Counted from the first letter of the stretch, positions 1 to 8,466 are shown. The stretch is 64,000 bases of DNA from Paeniglutamicibacter antarcticus (GCF_900010755.1 NZ_CZJT01000110.1:1-64000); one strand, 5' to 3'. Notes: generated from the sequence alone by a model not told the origin. A program made the numbers and translations.

Positions 1-2
1 CC

Positions 3-110
3 CAGGAAGGACGCACCACCAAAGAGATCCGCAGGTGCGTCAAACGGTACCTTTCCAGAAAGGTCTACCGAATCCTGAACGCCGGGATTCCGGCCACGAG
101 TCCCACTTGA
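3..110 (+). mobile_element. 3' end of a transposase gene (IS110-like), partial
   Basis: The frame starting at base 3 is open from the window edge and ends at TGA 108-110. It encodes a basic tail containing KEIRRCVKRYLSRKVYRIL. This Arg/Lys-rich helix resembles the C-terminus of IS110-family transposases (family memory, not searched). The rest of the gene lies outside the window. The stop codon lies immediately before sequence that reads as the interior of an MFS gene, so this looks like the right-hand end of an insertion that interrupted that gene. The family assignment is tentative. Confidence 0.5.
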
Positions 111-132
111 CAGATATAGAAGGGTCAACACC

Positions 133-1176
133 ATGGTTCTGGCGCAACTGGCGGCAGGACTTGCGATCTTCTCGGTTCCTATATGCTGGGCGCTGGGTAT
201 CCTGAGCTACCCCCAGCTGGTCGCTGTTTCCTTCCTCGGCGGTGTGGCCGGGATGCTGTGGAACATGGGGGCTGGCTCCACGTTACCTGCCCTCGTGGGG
301 CGCGACCTGCTATCCGCAGCATATGCGCGGAAGGAAACCGTTGACACCTCGGTGGGAATCATTGCCCCCGGCGTCGCGGGTGTCCTGATCGCCCTCGTTT
401 CGGCACCCTTCACGTTATTGGCTGCAGCCACGGCAAACCTCATGGCGGCAGCGTCGCTTGTGTGGGGCTTCCGGAAGAAGTCCGGCATCGTCGTGAGCCG
501 CCCGGATCCTCAGGAACGCGTTTCCTTCGGGGCATCTTTTCGCGAGGGGTGGCAGTTCACACTCAAACAACCTTTGATCAGGGCCCTGATCACGTCCTCT
601 TCAATCACCAACATGGGATTGGCCTTCGGTTCAGCGCTGGAGACCCTGTATTTCGTCAAGGTCCTGGGATTCAGCCCGCAAACCATCGGCTTGGTGATAT
701 CCATGATCGCCGTCGGAGGACTCCTCGGTTCGTTACTCGTTCCGGCACTGGTGGGCAAACTTGGCGAACACAAGGTTCTCGCACTTTCGGTACTGCTGCT
801 GCCCATATCGGTGGTCCTGATTCCCTTGGCGGCAGTGCTTCCAATGCCGGCCATTTTATTGGTGGCCAGCGGTTCGGTGCTCTACAACGCATTAATGGTC
901 TCCTACAACGCGACTGCTTACGGCCTGCTCGCAGGGCTGACGCCCGATGAATTACTGGGCCGCCAACAAGGATTCCGGCTTGTCTTTACCATGGGCCCAG
1001 TCCCCCTTCTGGGCATTGCGGGCGGACTGGCAGGTGATGCACTGGGACTACAGAACGCCCTGTGGATCTGGGCCGGAATCACTGCATGCGCGGCGTTGCC
1101 GCTGCTGGTTTTCCTGAGAAAATCCGCCCGTGAAAATGCTTCCGTGTCGAATCATGCGCCGGGCTCGGCGGAGTAG
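133..1176 (+). CDS. 5'-truncated major facilitator superfamily transporter
   Basis: The 347-residue product is a polytopic membrane protein of the MFS drug/siderophore exporter type. About ten hydrophobic segments are visible, whereas the family usually has 12 and about 400-430 residues. The reading frame continues upstream of the ATG at 133 as DRYRRVNT. This matches the conserved loop 2-3 motif (GxLADRxxRR), so helices 1 and 2 and the true start are missing. The frame runs back to the end of the transposase fragment at about 108. The gene was therefore probably cut by an insertion element and may be non-functional, although a shortened product could start at 133. Its 3' end overlaps the convergent XRE gene by 25 bases. 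Confidence 0.75.
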   Translation: MVLAQLAAGLAIFSVPICWALGILSYPQLVAVSFLGGVAGMLWNMGAGSTLPALVGRDLLSAAYARKETVDTSVGIIAPGVAGVLIALVSAPFTLLAAATANLMAAASLVWGFRKKSGIVVSRPDPQERVSFGASFREGWQFTLKQPLIRALITSSSITNMGLAFGSALETLYFVKVLGFSPQTIGLVISMIAVGGLLGSLLVPALVGKLGEHKVLALSVLLLPISVVLIPLAAVLPMPAILLVASGSVLYNALMVSYNATAYGLLAGLTPDELLGRQQGFRLVFTMGPVPLLGIAGGLAGDALGLQNALWIWAGITACAALPLLVFLRKSARENASVSNHAPGSAE

Positions 1177-1376
1177 CAGAACACCTCGCCCAGCGGTGTG
1201 TCCAGGGCCGCCGCGATCAGGAACGCGGTTTCCAGGGACGGCGAATATTTGCCTTGCTCGATGGCGATGATCGTTTGCCGGGTGACACCCACAGTGCCAG
1301 CAAGCTCCGCCTGCGTCATGTTTTCCCGGGCCGCCCGCAACTCGCGCATGGAGTTGGCAATCCTGCCGCGTTTCAC
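1152..1376 (-). CDS. small XRE-family HTH regulator
   Basis: This 74-residue protein is almost entirely one Cro/C1-type helix-turn-helix: residues about 12-66 include [22 protein letters not shown] followed by [20 protein letters not shown]. This is the YozG/DUF-associated class of mini-regulators found next to membrane proteins. The start is GTG and overlaps the stop of the upstream membrane protein as GTGA, so translation is coupled. It most likely represses its own operon; an inverted repeat flanking the operon promoter (1832-1880) is the obvious candidate operator. The inducing signal is unknown. Confidence 0.85.
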   Translation of the reverse strand: MKRGRIANSMRELRAARENMTQAELAGTVGVTRQTIIAIEQGKYSPSLETAFLIAAALDTPLGEVFCYSAEPGA

Positions 1377-1804
1377 CTGGCGTTAACCCAATGTCGATAT
1401 CCACTGATCTGAACTCCGGCACCGATCACGAATGAAAGACAGACACCGGCGAAGGCCGCCCCGGCAATCCAGAAGTGCTCTTCCTTGTTCAGCGCAAGAG
1501 ACAAGACGATCACGCAGGTGATTAACAGCAACCGCTGCCGGGCCTGGTCACCGCGGCGGGCAATGTCCGCATCTCGCTCATCGCGTTCAATCTCCAGGGT
1601 TTCGGATCGTCGCAGCAACGAGCCGCGAAGAAGCCAGATAGGGATCACAATTCCGAACATGCAAGCCAGCAGGGGGAACGCAAATCCAATGTCCTCTACC
1701 GCTGGATGGATCCCGATTGACACCACGGAAAATACGAGATATGCCAGCAGCCCGAGTCCAGCCGAGATGGCACTGACCCACGCAGTTTTTTCTTCGTCCA
1801 CCAT
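1373..1804 (-). CDS. four-helix membrane protein, DUF2178-like
   Basis: The 143-residue protein has hydrophobic segments at about 10-32, 40-60, 92-110 and 114-136. A highly charged cytoplasmic stretch between helices 2 and 3 contains the signature [13 protein letters not shown], typical of DUF2178-like proteins that accompany small XRE regulators. The function is unknown; such proteins may act as membrane sensors for the partner regulator. The gene is first in a two-gene operon with the XRE regulator (4-base overlap) and is read from a promoter at about 1847-1875. Its N-terminus (EEKTAW...AGLGLLAY) resembles the neighbouring gene at 1928-2368, suggesting a tandem duplication. Confidence 0.75.
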   Translation of the reverse strand: MVDEEKTAWVSAISAGLGLLAYLVFSVVSIGIHPAVEDIGFAFPLLACMFGIVIPIWLLRGSLLRRSETLEIERDERDADIARRGDQARQRLLLITCVIVLSLALNKEEHFWIAGAAFAGVCLSFVIGAGVQISGYRHWVNAR

Positions 1805-1831
1805 GGTGCTTCTGCCCTCCGCAATGCCACT

Positions 1832-1880
1832 AATTCTTTACAGGACAATCTAGGTGAACCTCGATCAAGTGTAAAGAATT
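1832..1880 (-). promoter_or_regulatory. Promoter flanked by a perfect 11-base inverted repeat
   Basis: On the minus strand, TTTACA (plus coordinates 1870-1875) and TAGATT (1847-1852) are spaced by 17 bases, a plausible -35/-10 pair for the membrane protein/XRE operon. The arms AATTCTTTACA (1832-1842) and TGTAAAGAATT (1870-1880) are perfect inverted copies. One covers the -35 and the other lies just past the -10, so a bound dimer or looped pair would block RNA polymerase. The XRE product is the likely ligand (inference). Confidence 0.6.
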
Positions 1881-1927
1881 TTTGACATACGACAATGGGC
1901 CGAGAGACGAAACTGTTCGTTGGCCTG

Positions 1928-2368
1928 CTATTCGGCTGTACCCCGGATTTTGGCAGGGGAAATTCTCGGTGCCTCATGATGGCGGTTGAAATACATCAGT
2001 TCGGCAATCGACAACAGCAGCATCCCTGCAAGAACTCCCGAGAACATAGCGCTTGCCAGTGCAAGAAACCCGGCCTGAAGGAAAATTATCGACACCGCCA
2101 TGCCACCGACCGGAAGCAGCATTTGCTTGGAAACATGCTGCCCTCGATATGCCCGGCCGAGCACCCAAGCATCTTGCTGATCCGTGTCCGTAGTATGGTC
2201 GCGCATCACCACAACATACGCCGCAAGGATTGCGACGCAGACGGCGGCAGCCAACCAAAACACCGGGTCTGCCGAGAACATGCCGGTGAGCAGAAGAATC
2301 GAATATATGACAAGTCCGGTGCCCGCAATGACCCCGGTGGACCACGCAAGCTTTTCATTGGTTGTCAT
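1928..2368 (-). CDS. four-helix membrane protein of unknown function
   Basis: The 146-residue protein starts at ATG 2368 (MTTNEKLAW). The open frame extends further upstream, but that part is antisense to the enoyl-CoA hydratase gene and lacks a ribosome site. Hydrophobic segments lie at about 8-30, 34-55, 82-102 and 104-125, with a polar loop in between. The N-terminus NEKLAW...AGTGLVIYS parallels EEKTAW...AGLGLLAY of the protein at 1373-1804, and helix count and loop placement agree, so the two are probably paralogues. No regulator directly follows this copy. The function is unknown. Confidence 0.65.
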   Translation of the reverse strand: MTTNEKLAWSTGVIAGTGLVIYSILLLTGMFSADPVFWLAAAVCVAILAAYVVVMRDHTTDTDQQDAWVLGRAYRGQHVSKQMLLPVGGMAVSIIFLQAGFLALASAMFSGVLAGMLLLSIAELMYFNRHHEAPRISPAKIRGTAE

Positions 2369-2462
2369 CTCGTCCTCTTTCCCTTGGCATCGCGCTTTTG
2401 AGCCTACGACTCGAGACTTCCCGGGTAAAGAGGCCGCTTCATGGCTCTCCCCCGAGACAAAG

Positions 2463-2510
2463 AAAATGCATTGTTCCTTCCGGAAATTGACGGAGGGAAC
2501 AACGCATTTT
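2463..2510 (-). terminator. Terminator of the paaABCDE-paaG operon
   Basis: Arms 2463-2482 and 2491-2510 form a 20-base-pair hairpin with one mismatch and one G-T pair around an 8-base loop. On the minus strand it is followed by TTTTCTTTG. It lies 20 bases after the stop of the last gene of the operon. Confidence 0.7.
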
Positions 2511-2528
2511 GTCTTGGCGGGCAGGTTC

Positions 2529-3308
2529 CTAGCCCTTGAAGACCGGCTTGCGTTTCTCCTGGAAGGCCTTGAAACCTTCGGCATAGTCATCGGTGACGCA
2601 GAGGTCGGCCTGCGCCTGGTTTTCGTGGGCCATCGAATCCCAAAGGCCCAAGCGGGCATCGCGGATCTCGGCAACCAACTCCTTGGATGCCCGGAACGCC
2701 TCGGTGGCACCGCTGGCGACCTTGGCAACGATGGCGCGGGTGTTCTCCAGCAAATCCTCGGCCGGCATGGCCCTCGAAAAGAGACCCGAACGCACGGCCT
2801 CGGCACCGCTGATCAGTTCAGCCGTGTAGATCATGTCAAGGGTTCGGTGCGAGCCCAGGCGTTCGGTGAACAGCCAGTGTCCACCCGAATCCAGGGTGGC
2901 GCCAAGGTTGGCAAAGGGCGAACCGATCTTGGCATTTTCGGCCACGTAGACAACATCGGTGGCGATGGCCAGACCGAGTCCGACGCCCAAGCACGCGCCC
3001 TGGACCGCGGCAAAGGTCGGCGCGGGGAAGGAAGACATCTTCGCCAGCAACGGCTGGACAATACCGCCCAAATAGCCCATCACATCGTCATCGGCGGGGG
3101 TGACCCCGGAGATGTCACGCCCGGCGCAGAAGCCACGGCCTTCGCCGCGCAGCAGCAGCGCGCGGACCTCGCCGCTTTCAACGCCCTCGGCGGCCCTGTC
3201 GTAGGCTGCCTCAAGTTCGGCCAAAGCTGCCTCATCCAAGGCGTTCATCTTCGCCGGGGCGTTGAGCACGATTTCTGCCACGCCGCCGGAAATACTGAGT
3301 TCAATCAT
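2529..3308 (-). CDS. paaG: Enoyl-CoA hydratase/isomerase, probable ring-1,2-epoxyphenylacetyl-CoA isomerase
   Basis: A crotonase-fold protein of 259 residues. It most likely converts ring-1,2-epoxyphenylacetyl-CoA, the PaaABCE product, to the seven-membered oxepin-CoA. The oxyanion-hole motif FCAGRD is at residues 60-65. The active-site segment reads LGATLDSGG, with Asp140 where hydratases carry a second Glu; an Asp at this place is typical of PaaG-type isomerases. It is the last gene of the paaABCDE operon, 75 bases after paaE. ATG 3308 was chosen because GAGG precedes it and the fold begins there; an in-frame GTG at 3347 would add 13 residues. The PaaG name rests on context plus the Asp. 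Confidence 0.75.
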   Translation of the reverse strand: MIELSISGGVAEIVLNAPAKMNALDEAALAELEAAYDRAAEGVESGEVRALLLRGEGRGFCAGRDISGVTPADDDVMGYLGGIVQPLLAKMSSFPAPTFAAVQGACLGVGLGLAIATDVVYVAENAKIGSPFANLGATLDSGGHWLFTERLGSHRTLDMIYTAELISGAEAVRSGLFSRAMPAEDLLENTRAIVAKVASGATEAFRASKELVAEIRDARLGLWDSMAHENQAQADLCVTDDYAEGFKAFQEKRKPVFKG

Positions 3309-3383
3309 CCGGTCCTCATTTCCAATCGGTGCAAGAGAAGGACCCACCCGCTGGTGCGGATAGATCCTTCCCCGAAAATTTTA

Positions 3384-4553
3384 TTAGGCGTCGTAGTCGA
3401 CCAGGACGCTGTCGCTGGTCGGGCGCGACTGGCAGGTCAGGATATAGCCCTTCTCCACCTCGTCCGGTTCCAGCGCGTAGTTCTCATCCATCTCGACGGT
3501 GCCGGTGACGACCTTCGCGCGGCAGGTGCCGCAGACGCCGCCGGCACAAGCGAACGGGACATCCGGGCGAACTCGAAGTGCAGCGTTCAGGATGGTTTCG
3601 CGGGCCTGGGCCGGGCTCTTCACCTCGCCCTGCAGTCCGTCGAGTTTGAAGGAGATCTCGAAGTTCTCACCGCCCTCATCGGCAACCACCGGGCGGCCAA
3701 TGTGGCCCTCGGGGCGGCTGGGCTCTCCGGTTGAGAAGAGTTCGAAGCGGACCTTTTCGGCGGCAACGCCCTGGGCCGTCAGGTTATCGCGCACCAGCTG
3801 CACCAGTTCGAACGGGCCGCAGAGGAACCATTCGTCGATGGCGGAGGTGCGGATCACCGTACTGAGCATAGTGTCCAGCTTTTCGGCGTCAATGCGTCCG
3901 GAAAGCAACGGCGAGATGCGCTGTTCACGGCTGAGCACGTGGTGCAGCGCAAAGCGCGCCGGGTACTGGTCCTTCAGGTCGGCAAGTTCTTCCAGGAACA
4001 TGACGTCCATGGCTGCCTTGTTCGCGTAGATCAAATCGAAGCGGGTGTTCTCATTCGCCGCCAACACGGTACGTGCAATGGCCATGACCGGGGTGATGCC
4101 GGAACCTGCGGCGACAGCAACAAAGTTGTTTTCGTTCTCCGTGTCGATGGAACCCGGGTCGTTCATCCCGGTCATCTTGTGCTTGGAGATGAAGGCGCCT
4201 GCCGGGCTCATCACGTCGATGATCTCCCCGGCAACCAGTGATTCGTTGGCCCAAGTGGAGAAGATTCCGCCGAGGTCGCGCTTGATGGCGACGCGGATTT
4301 CCCCGCGCACCGGAGCTGCACAGATCGAGTAGCTGCGGCGCAGTTCAAAGGGAGTCCCTTCGGCGTCCGGAAGTTCCTTGCGCAGGGCAACGTATTGCCC
4401 CGACACGTAGTCGTACTGGTCTGCCAGGTCTTCGGGGACCTCGAAGGTGACCTCAATGGCATCGGACGTCAGCCGGCGCACCTCCGAGACCCGCAGCGGG
4501 TGGAAGGTGGCCCGGCGTCGGGTCGCATCGGTGGTGGCAGTGGTTTCCGTCAT
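3384..4553 (-). CDS. paaE: Phenylacetyl-CoA epoxidase reductase subunit PaaE
   Basis: Supplies electrons from NADPH to the PaaAC oxygenase that epoxidises phenylacetyl-CoA. The 389-residue protein has an N-terminal FAD-binding barrel with RRSYSIC at about residue 70. An NAD(P)-binding domain follows (AAGSGITPVMAIA). A C-terminal plant-type 2Fe-2S ferredoxin domain has ligands Cys336, Cys341, Cys344 and Cys374. Length and domain order match the family. Its ATG overlaps the paaD stop (ATGA). No key residue is missing, so it should be functional. Confidence 0.93.
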   Translation of the reverse strand: MTETTATTDATRRRATFHPLRVSEVRRLTSDAIEVTFEVPEDLADQYDYVSGQYVALRKELPDAEGTPFELRRSYSICAAPVRGEIRVAIKRDLGGIFSTWANESLVAGEIIDVMSPAGAFISKHKMTGMNDPGSIDTENENNFVAVAAGSGITPVMAIARTVLAANENTRFDLIYANKAAMDVMFLEELADLKDQYPARFALHHVLSREQRISPLLSGRIDAEKLDTMLSTVIRTSAIDEWFLCGPFELVQLVRDNLTAQGVAAEKVRFELFSTGEPSRPEGHIGRPVVADEGGENFEISFKLDGLQGEVKSPAQARETILNAALRVRPDVPFACAGGVCGTCRAKVVTGTVEMDENYALEPDEVEKGYILTCQSRPTSDSVLVDYDA

Positions 4554-5038
4554 GAGAGCACCTTGAAGTAATCAAATGGTTCCAGGCAATCCTTGCAGGA
4601 GTAGAAGGCCTTGCAAGAAGTGGAACCGAAGCGGGAAAGTTCTTTGGTATTGAGCGAATGGCAACGCGGGCATTTCACCGACATTCCCAATGTCACCGTG
4701 CCGCGATGGCCGGTGCCGGTGGGCGGGGCGATGCCGTATTCCTCGAGCTTGACCTTGCCGGACTCGGTCATCCAGTCAGTGGTCCAAGCCGGGGCGAGCA
4801 CCAGGTTCACCCGGACCTTGTCAAAGCCTTCCTCGCGGAAGGCAATGCCAAGGTCCTCGGTGATCGCGTCCATGGCCGGGCACCCCGAATAGGTGGGGGT
4901 GATGGTTACGTGGACGGTGCCCTCGGTGTCGATTTGCACCGAACGCAGAATCCCGAGGTCCCCGATGGTGAGAACCGGAATCTCGGGGTCAGTGACCCGT
5001 GAGGCGATTTCGAGCAAACGCTCGGTGGAAACAGACAC
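4550..5038 (-). CDS. paaD: Phenylacetyl-CoA epoxidase maturation protein PaaD
   Basis: A 162-residue MIP18/SufT-like protein thought to help assemble the metal centre of the epoxidase. The N-terminal MIP18 domain shows VTDPEIPVLTIGDLG (about residues 15-30) and YSGCPAMD with the conserved Cys. A C-terminal zinc ribbon has Cys123, Cys126, Cys142, Cys148 and Cys151. The start is GTG at 5038. It lies 19 bases after paaC and overlaps paaE by 4 bases. Confidence 0.92.
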   Translation of the reverse strand: MSVSTERLLEIASRVTDPEIPVLTIGDLGILRSVQIDTEGTVHVTITPTYSGCPAMDAITEDLGIAFREEGFDKVRVNLVLAPAWTTDWMTESGKVKLEEYGIAPPTGTGHRGTVTLGMSVKCPRCHSLNTKELSRFGSTSCKAFYSCKDCLEPFDYFKVLS

Positions 5039-5057
5039 TTTTATTCAGCCTCTTTCG

Positions 5058-5918
5058 TTACCAGCTGGCGCCGGGGTGCTTGCGCGCCAGCACCTGCATT
5101 TCGGCAAGGATGAAGCCCATGTATTCACTTGGCTCGCCCTGCCGGCCAAAACTCATGGCCGATCCGGTCTTGGGGATTTCCAGGCCTGCATCGCTGAGCA
5201 CTGCCGTGATTTCCTCATCCCACGCTGCACGCAGGGTCGAGGGACGCACTCCGGCATCGCCGAGCGCGTCGTACAGCGGTTCGTCCTTGAACATCTCGGC
5301 AACGTAGGGCCAGAGGATTTCCAGTGCGTGGCGCATCTTGGCTGCCGATTCCTCGGTGCCCAGGCCCAGTCGCAGGGTCCACTGGATTGCGTGGTCGCGG
5401 TGGTAGTCGACTTCCTTGACTGCCTTCGCACAGATCGCCGCGATGGTTTCATCGGATGAATCCAGCAGGCGGGTATAGAGCAGGTGCTGGAAGATCGAAA
5501 CGATCAGCTGGCGCGCGATGGTGGTGCCAAAGTGGCCGTTTGGCTGCTGCACTATGTGCAACGCGGTGAATTCCTCTTCCTCGCGAAAGTAGGCAAGGTC
5601 GTCCTCGGTCTTGTCCCAGGCCAGTGCGGCATAGGACAGGAAGGAACGGGCGTGGCCCAGCTGGTCCAGGGCAATGTTGCCCAGTGCGATGTCTTCCTCG
5701 AGCTCGGGGCCGCGGGAGATCCACGTGGACAGGCGCTGCGCCAGGATCAAGGCGTCGTCGCCCAATCGCAGTGCGTACTGTGCAACGTCTTCGCCGGGGG
5801 CCGTCTGCTGGATGGCGATGTCCTCCGGGCGCAGTGCGTTGCCCGGGGTTACGCGGGTTGCCGAGGCGCTCGTGTCGCCAAAGCTGTCCAGGGAGTGGTC
5901 GATGTCGTGTGCGCTCAC
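5058..5918 (-). CDS. paaC: Phenylacetyl-CoA epoxidase structural subunit PaaC
   Basis: A 286-residue ferritin-like helical protein that partners with PaaA but lacks a working di-iron site. It shows the family features: YALRLGDDALILAQRLSTW near residue 46, LGHARSFL, and KEVDYHRDHAIQWTLRLG around residue 170. The N-terminal 40 residues are polar and Ala/Ser-rich, a short extension. The GTG start overlaps the paaB stop as GTGA, so translation is probably coupled. Confidence 0.93.
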   Translation of the reverse strand: MSAHDIDHSLDSFGDTSASATRVTPGNALRPEDIAIQQTAPGEDVAQYALRLGDDALILAQRLSTWISRGPELEEDIALGNIALDQLGHARSFLSYAALAWDKTEDDLAYFREEEEFTALHIVQQPNGHFGTTIARQLIVSIFQHLLYTRLLDSSDETIAAICAKAVKEVDYHRDHAIQWTLRLGLGTEESAAKMRHALEILWPYVAEMFKDEPLYDALGDAGVRPSTLRAAWDEEITAVLSDAGLEIPKTGSAMSFGRQGEPSEYMGFILAEMQVLARKHPGASW

Positions 5919-6208
5919 AGGTGCTTCACGCCTTCAGACTTGGTGTAGTACGTTGCGTGGCGGTAGTCCTTGCCCTGCGGGGATTCAAAGAACTGGCCCT
6001 TTGCGTCAGGGTCGGAGGCAACGATGTCGTTTGAGTTCACGATCCACAGGGAGACGCCCTCGTTGCGGCGGGTGTACAGGTCGCGCGCATTGCGCAGGGC
6101 CATGTCCTTGTCCGGGGCGTGCAAGGAACCTGCATGGACGTGCGAGAGCCCACGGGAGGACCGGACGAATACTTCCCAAAGCGGCCAGCCGCTGTTGATT
6201 TCGCTCAT
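5915..6208 (-). CDS. paaB: Phenylacetyl-CoA epoxidase subunit PaaB
   Basis: A 97-residue protein of the usual PaaB length, needed for a productive complex between PaaAC and the reductase. It shows the conserved WPLWEVFVRSSRGLSHVHAG block and the ARDLYTRRNEGVSLWIV block. It starts 3 bases after the paaA stop and overlaps paaC by 4 bases. Confidence 0.94.
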   Translation of the reverse strand: MSEINSGWPLWEVFVRSSRGLSHVHAGSLHAPDKDMALRNARDLYTRRNEGVSLWIVNSNDIVASDPDAKGQFFESPQGKDYRHATYYTKSEGVKHL

Positions 6209-6211
6209 TGT

Positions 6212-7201
6212 TTAGGCAACCTCAGTCTTTCGAGCCATTTTTGCGGCGTAAGCCGCTGCTGCTTCACGAACCCAGGCACCTTCGGCGTGGGCCTCACGGC
6301 GACGTTCCAAACGCTGGGAGTTCACCGGACCGTTTCCGGAGATCACCTCCGTGAGTTCTTCCCAGTCAAGTTCCTTGTGGATCCATTTGCCGGATTCCTC
6401 ATCAAAGTGCAGCCCCGGGTCCGGCAGGGTCAGCCCGAGCACCTTGACCTGTTCGGCAATCATGCCGACGAAACGCTGGCGCAGTTCGTCATTGGAGAAG
6501 CGTTTGACGCGCCATTCCATCGACTGCTTGGAGTTTGGTGAATCGCCATCCGGCGGGCCAAACATCATCAGTGCCGGTGCGTAGAAGCGGTTGATGGCAT
6601 CCTGTGCCATCTTCTTCTGCGCCTCGGTGCCCTGGGCGAGCTCGAGCAGGATTTCGAAGCCCTGGCGCTGGTGGAAGGATTCTTCCTTGCACACTCGCAC
6701 CATGGCACGTCCGTACGGACCGTAGGAGGCACGGCATAGCGGAACCTGGTTGGCGATTGCTGCGCCATCCACGAGCCAACCGATGGCACCCATGTCCGCC
6801 CAGGAACGTGCCGGGTAGTTAAAGATCGAGGAGTACTTGGCGCGGCCCGAGAGCAACTGCTCGTTGAGCACGTCACGCGGGGTGCCGAGGGTTTCGGCTG
6901 CCGAGTACAGGTACAGGCCGTGGCCGGCCTCATCCTGGACCTTGGCCATCAGGATGGCCTTACGCTTCAACGACGGAGCACGGGTGATCCAGTTGGCTTC
7001 GGGCTGCATTCCGATGATCTCGGAGTGCGCGTGCTGGGAAATCTGACGCGTCAGCGACTTGCGGTATGCCTCGGGCATCCAGTCGCGCGGTTCGATGCGG
7101 GAATCTTCGGCGATGATCGCATCGAAGCGATCCTTGCCTGCTTGCTCCTCAGGAGAAAGTACCGCGGAAAGATTTCCGCCGCTTTCATTCTGCGCAGCCA
7201 T
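6212..7201 (-). CDS. paaA: Phenylacetyl-CoA epoxidase catalytic subunit PaaA
   Basis: The di-iron monooxygenase subunit that inserts one oxygen atom into the ring of phenylacetyl-CoA. The ferritin-like four-helix core carries the expected iron-ligand segments: [24 protein letters not shown] and, further on, [13 protein letters not shown]. The start was set at ATG 7201 because GAGG lies 8 bases upstream; an in-frame GTG at 7210 would give 332 residues instead of 329. It is first gene of the minus-strand paa operon, with a promoter (TTGACG/TATCCT) and PaaR-type operator directly upstream. Confidence 0.95.
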   Translation of the reverse strand: MAAQNESGGNLSAVLSPEEQAGKDRFDAIIAEDSRIEPRDWMPEAYRKSLTRQISQHAHSEIIGMQPEANWITRAPSLKRKAILMAKVQDEAGHGLYLYSAAETLGTPRDVLNEQLLSGRAKYSSIFNYPARSWADMGAIGWLVDGAAIANQVPLCRASYGPYGRAMVRVCKEESFHQRQGFEILLELAQGTEAQKKMAQDAINRFYAPALMMFGPPDGDSPNSKQSMEWRVKRFSNDELRQRFVGMIAEQVKVLGLTLPDPGLHFDEESGKWIHKELDWEELTEVISGNGPVNSQRLERRREAHAEGAWVREAAAAYAAKMARKTEVA

Positions 7202-7233
7202 AGTGCTCACCTCACTGTGACAAAAAAAATTTA

Positions 7234-7281
7234 TTTACTGACCGTTCGTTCAGGATATGCGGATCGTCACCTTTTCGTCAA
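7234..7281 (-). promoter_or_regulatory. paaA promoter with PaaR-type operator
   Basis: On the minus strand, TTGACG (plus coordinates 7276-7281) and TATCCT (7252-7257) are separated by 18 bases, a good -35/-10 pair. The element TTTACTGACCGTTCGTTCAG (7234-7253, plus strand) covers the end of the -10 and the start site. It matches elements in front of paaI, paaZ and paaJ, so a TetR dimer there would block initiation. Confidence 0.75.
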
Positions 7282-7314
7282 TCGGTTACGACCCTACAAC
7301 GTCAAACATGACAC

Positions 7315-7349
7315 TTGACAGCCTTACTAGTTAGACAGACAATCTAGTT
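7315..7349 (+). promoter_or_regulatory. Leaderless promoter of the PadR gene with inverted repeat
   Basis: TTGACA (7315-7320), a 17-base spacer and GACAAT (7338-7343) precede the ATG at 7350 by only 6 bases, so the mRNA probably begins at or next to the start codon. ACTAG (7325-7329) and CTAGT (7344-7348) are inverted arms around the -10, a plausible autoregulatory site. Confidence 0.55.
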
Positions 7350-7742
7350 ATGACAACGCCGAAAATCGACTCCGGAAACGGTGCCAGCACGGGACAGGAT
7401 CCCGACTGGCCCAGCGACTGGCTCCGGGCAACACTGGGCATGTGCGCCCTGAAATCACTGGAAGCCGGACCTTCTTATGGGTACGCAATCATCACGGCAC
7501 TCGAAAAATCCGGGCTGGGAAGCATCAAGGGCGGCACGCTCTATCCGCTGTTGACGCGCTTTGAGACTGCAGGGCTCTTGGCCACCGAATGGCGCGCAGG
7601 GGACGGCGGACCCGGGCGCAAGTACTTCGCGCTCACGCAGGCCGGGCGTACCGCACTGGCGGAGCAACGCACCGCTTGGACACTGTTCACCCAAACCACA
7701 AACAACCACCTCAACTCCGGAACACGGGAGGACACGCCATGA
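7350..7742 (+). CDS. PadR-family transcriptional regulator
   Basis: A 130-residue winged-helix protein. The PadR domain spans about residues 30-115: ALKSLEAGPSYGYAII, then GSIKGGTLYPLLTRFETAGLL (recognition and wing) and GPGRKYFALTQAGR. It overlaps the next membrane protein by ATGA. PadR genes paired with HAAS/DUF1700-type membrane proteins form small envelope-linked regulatory units in many Gram-positives. Probably autoregulated through the inverted repeat around its promoter. Ligand unknown. Confidence 0.88.
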   Translation: MTTPKIDSGNGASTGQDPDWPSDWLRATLGMCALKSLEAGPSYGYAIITALEKSGLGSIKGGTLYPLLTRFETAGLLATEWRAGDGGPGRKYFALTQAGRTALAEQRTAWTLFTQTTNNHLNSGTREDTP

Positions 7743-8452
7743 ATACGACAGCCGAAAAGAAATGGATCGAGGACTTCATCCTCGAATTGCGCCTGCGCGA
7801 GGTTCGCGGGGATGCCATTGGCGACGCCGTCGCCTCCGTGAAGGAATTACTGGCCGACACGGGGCAAGCGCCCGAGCAGGTGTTCGGCACACCGCGCGCC
7901 TATGCGAATCAACTTGACCTGCCACTAGTGGAAAACGCCGGCTTCGACCCCCGCTCGACAATAGGCTTTGGCATAGGCGTATTGGCGCTCCTGATCTACA
8001 GCCCGGCTATATGGGCATACTTCGAGGGGAAGCCGCTGGGGTACTCACTGCCGCAGCTATTGTTGCTGATGGTTCCAGTGTTGGTTGTGGCAACCATCCC
8101 GCTGTATGTTGAAAAGTTGATCCACAAGGTTTGGATCATCTTCCCGTTGTTGTTTCTCAGCTCGGGCGCGGCCGTCGCATCAACTTTCCTGGCCCCCGTC
8201 ACGGTCGAGGAAGCATGGCTGCAAGTTGAGGCATTACCTGTCGCAGCCATTGCGGCAGTGATCCTTGTCGCCACCGCCGTTTGGGATGTCCGGAAAAGCA
8301 CGCGCATCCCGGACGACCCGATCATCAATCCGCTGACTACTTCAAAGGAACCATCCGGGTTGACCAAGTTCCTTCTGGCGGCGCTCCCCCCGGCGCTGAT
8401 GCCGCTCTTTGCGCTCGGCCTCACGATCACCGCCTGGCTCATGAATCGCTAA
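7739..8452 (+). CDS. HAAS/DUF1700-like membrane protein
   Basis: A 237-residue protein with a soluble helical N-terminus and six hydrophobic segments. Residues 5-65 (EDFILELRLREVRGDAIG... VFGTPRAYANQL) resemble the HAAS signalling domain that accompanies PadR regulators. Six membrane helices follow between about residues 75 and 237. Start and frame follow from the ATGA overlap with the padR gene. The likely role is a membrane partner or target of the PadR protein; no enzymatic motif is visible. Confidence 0.65.
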   Translation: MNTTAEKKWIEDFILELRLREVRGDAIGDAVASVKELLADTGQAPEQVFGTPRAYANQLDLPLVENAGFDPRSTIGFGIGVLALLIYSPAIWAYFEGKPLGYSLPQLLLLMVPVLVVATIPLYVEKLIHKVWIIFPLLFLSSGAAVASTFLAPVTVEEAWLQVEALPVAAIAAVILVATAVWDVRKSTRIPDDPIINPLTTSKEPSGLTKFLLAALPPALMPLFALGLTITAWLMNR

Positions 8453-8466
8453 AACACACCAGTTCA

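Noticed and set aside
1928..2806. 292-residue version of the membrane protein
   Set aside because: The first 146 codons are Arg/Pro-rich and antisense-like over the paaG gene; the membrane protein begins at ATG 2368.
2184..3734. Open frame of 516 codons on the plus strand
   Set aside because: It is antisense to the PaaG-type and PaaE genes, both with clear domains; high GC creates long empty frames.
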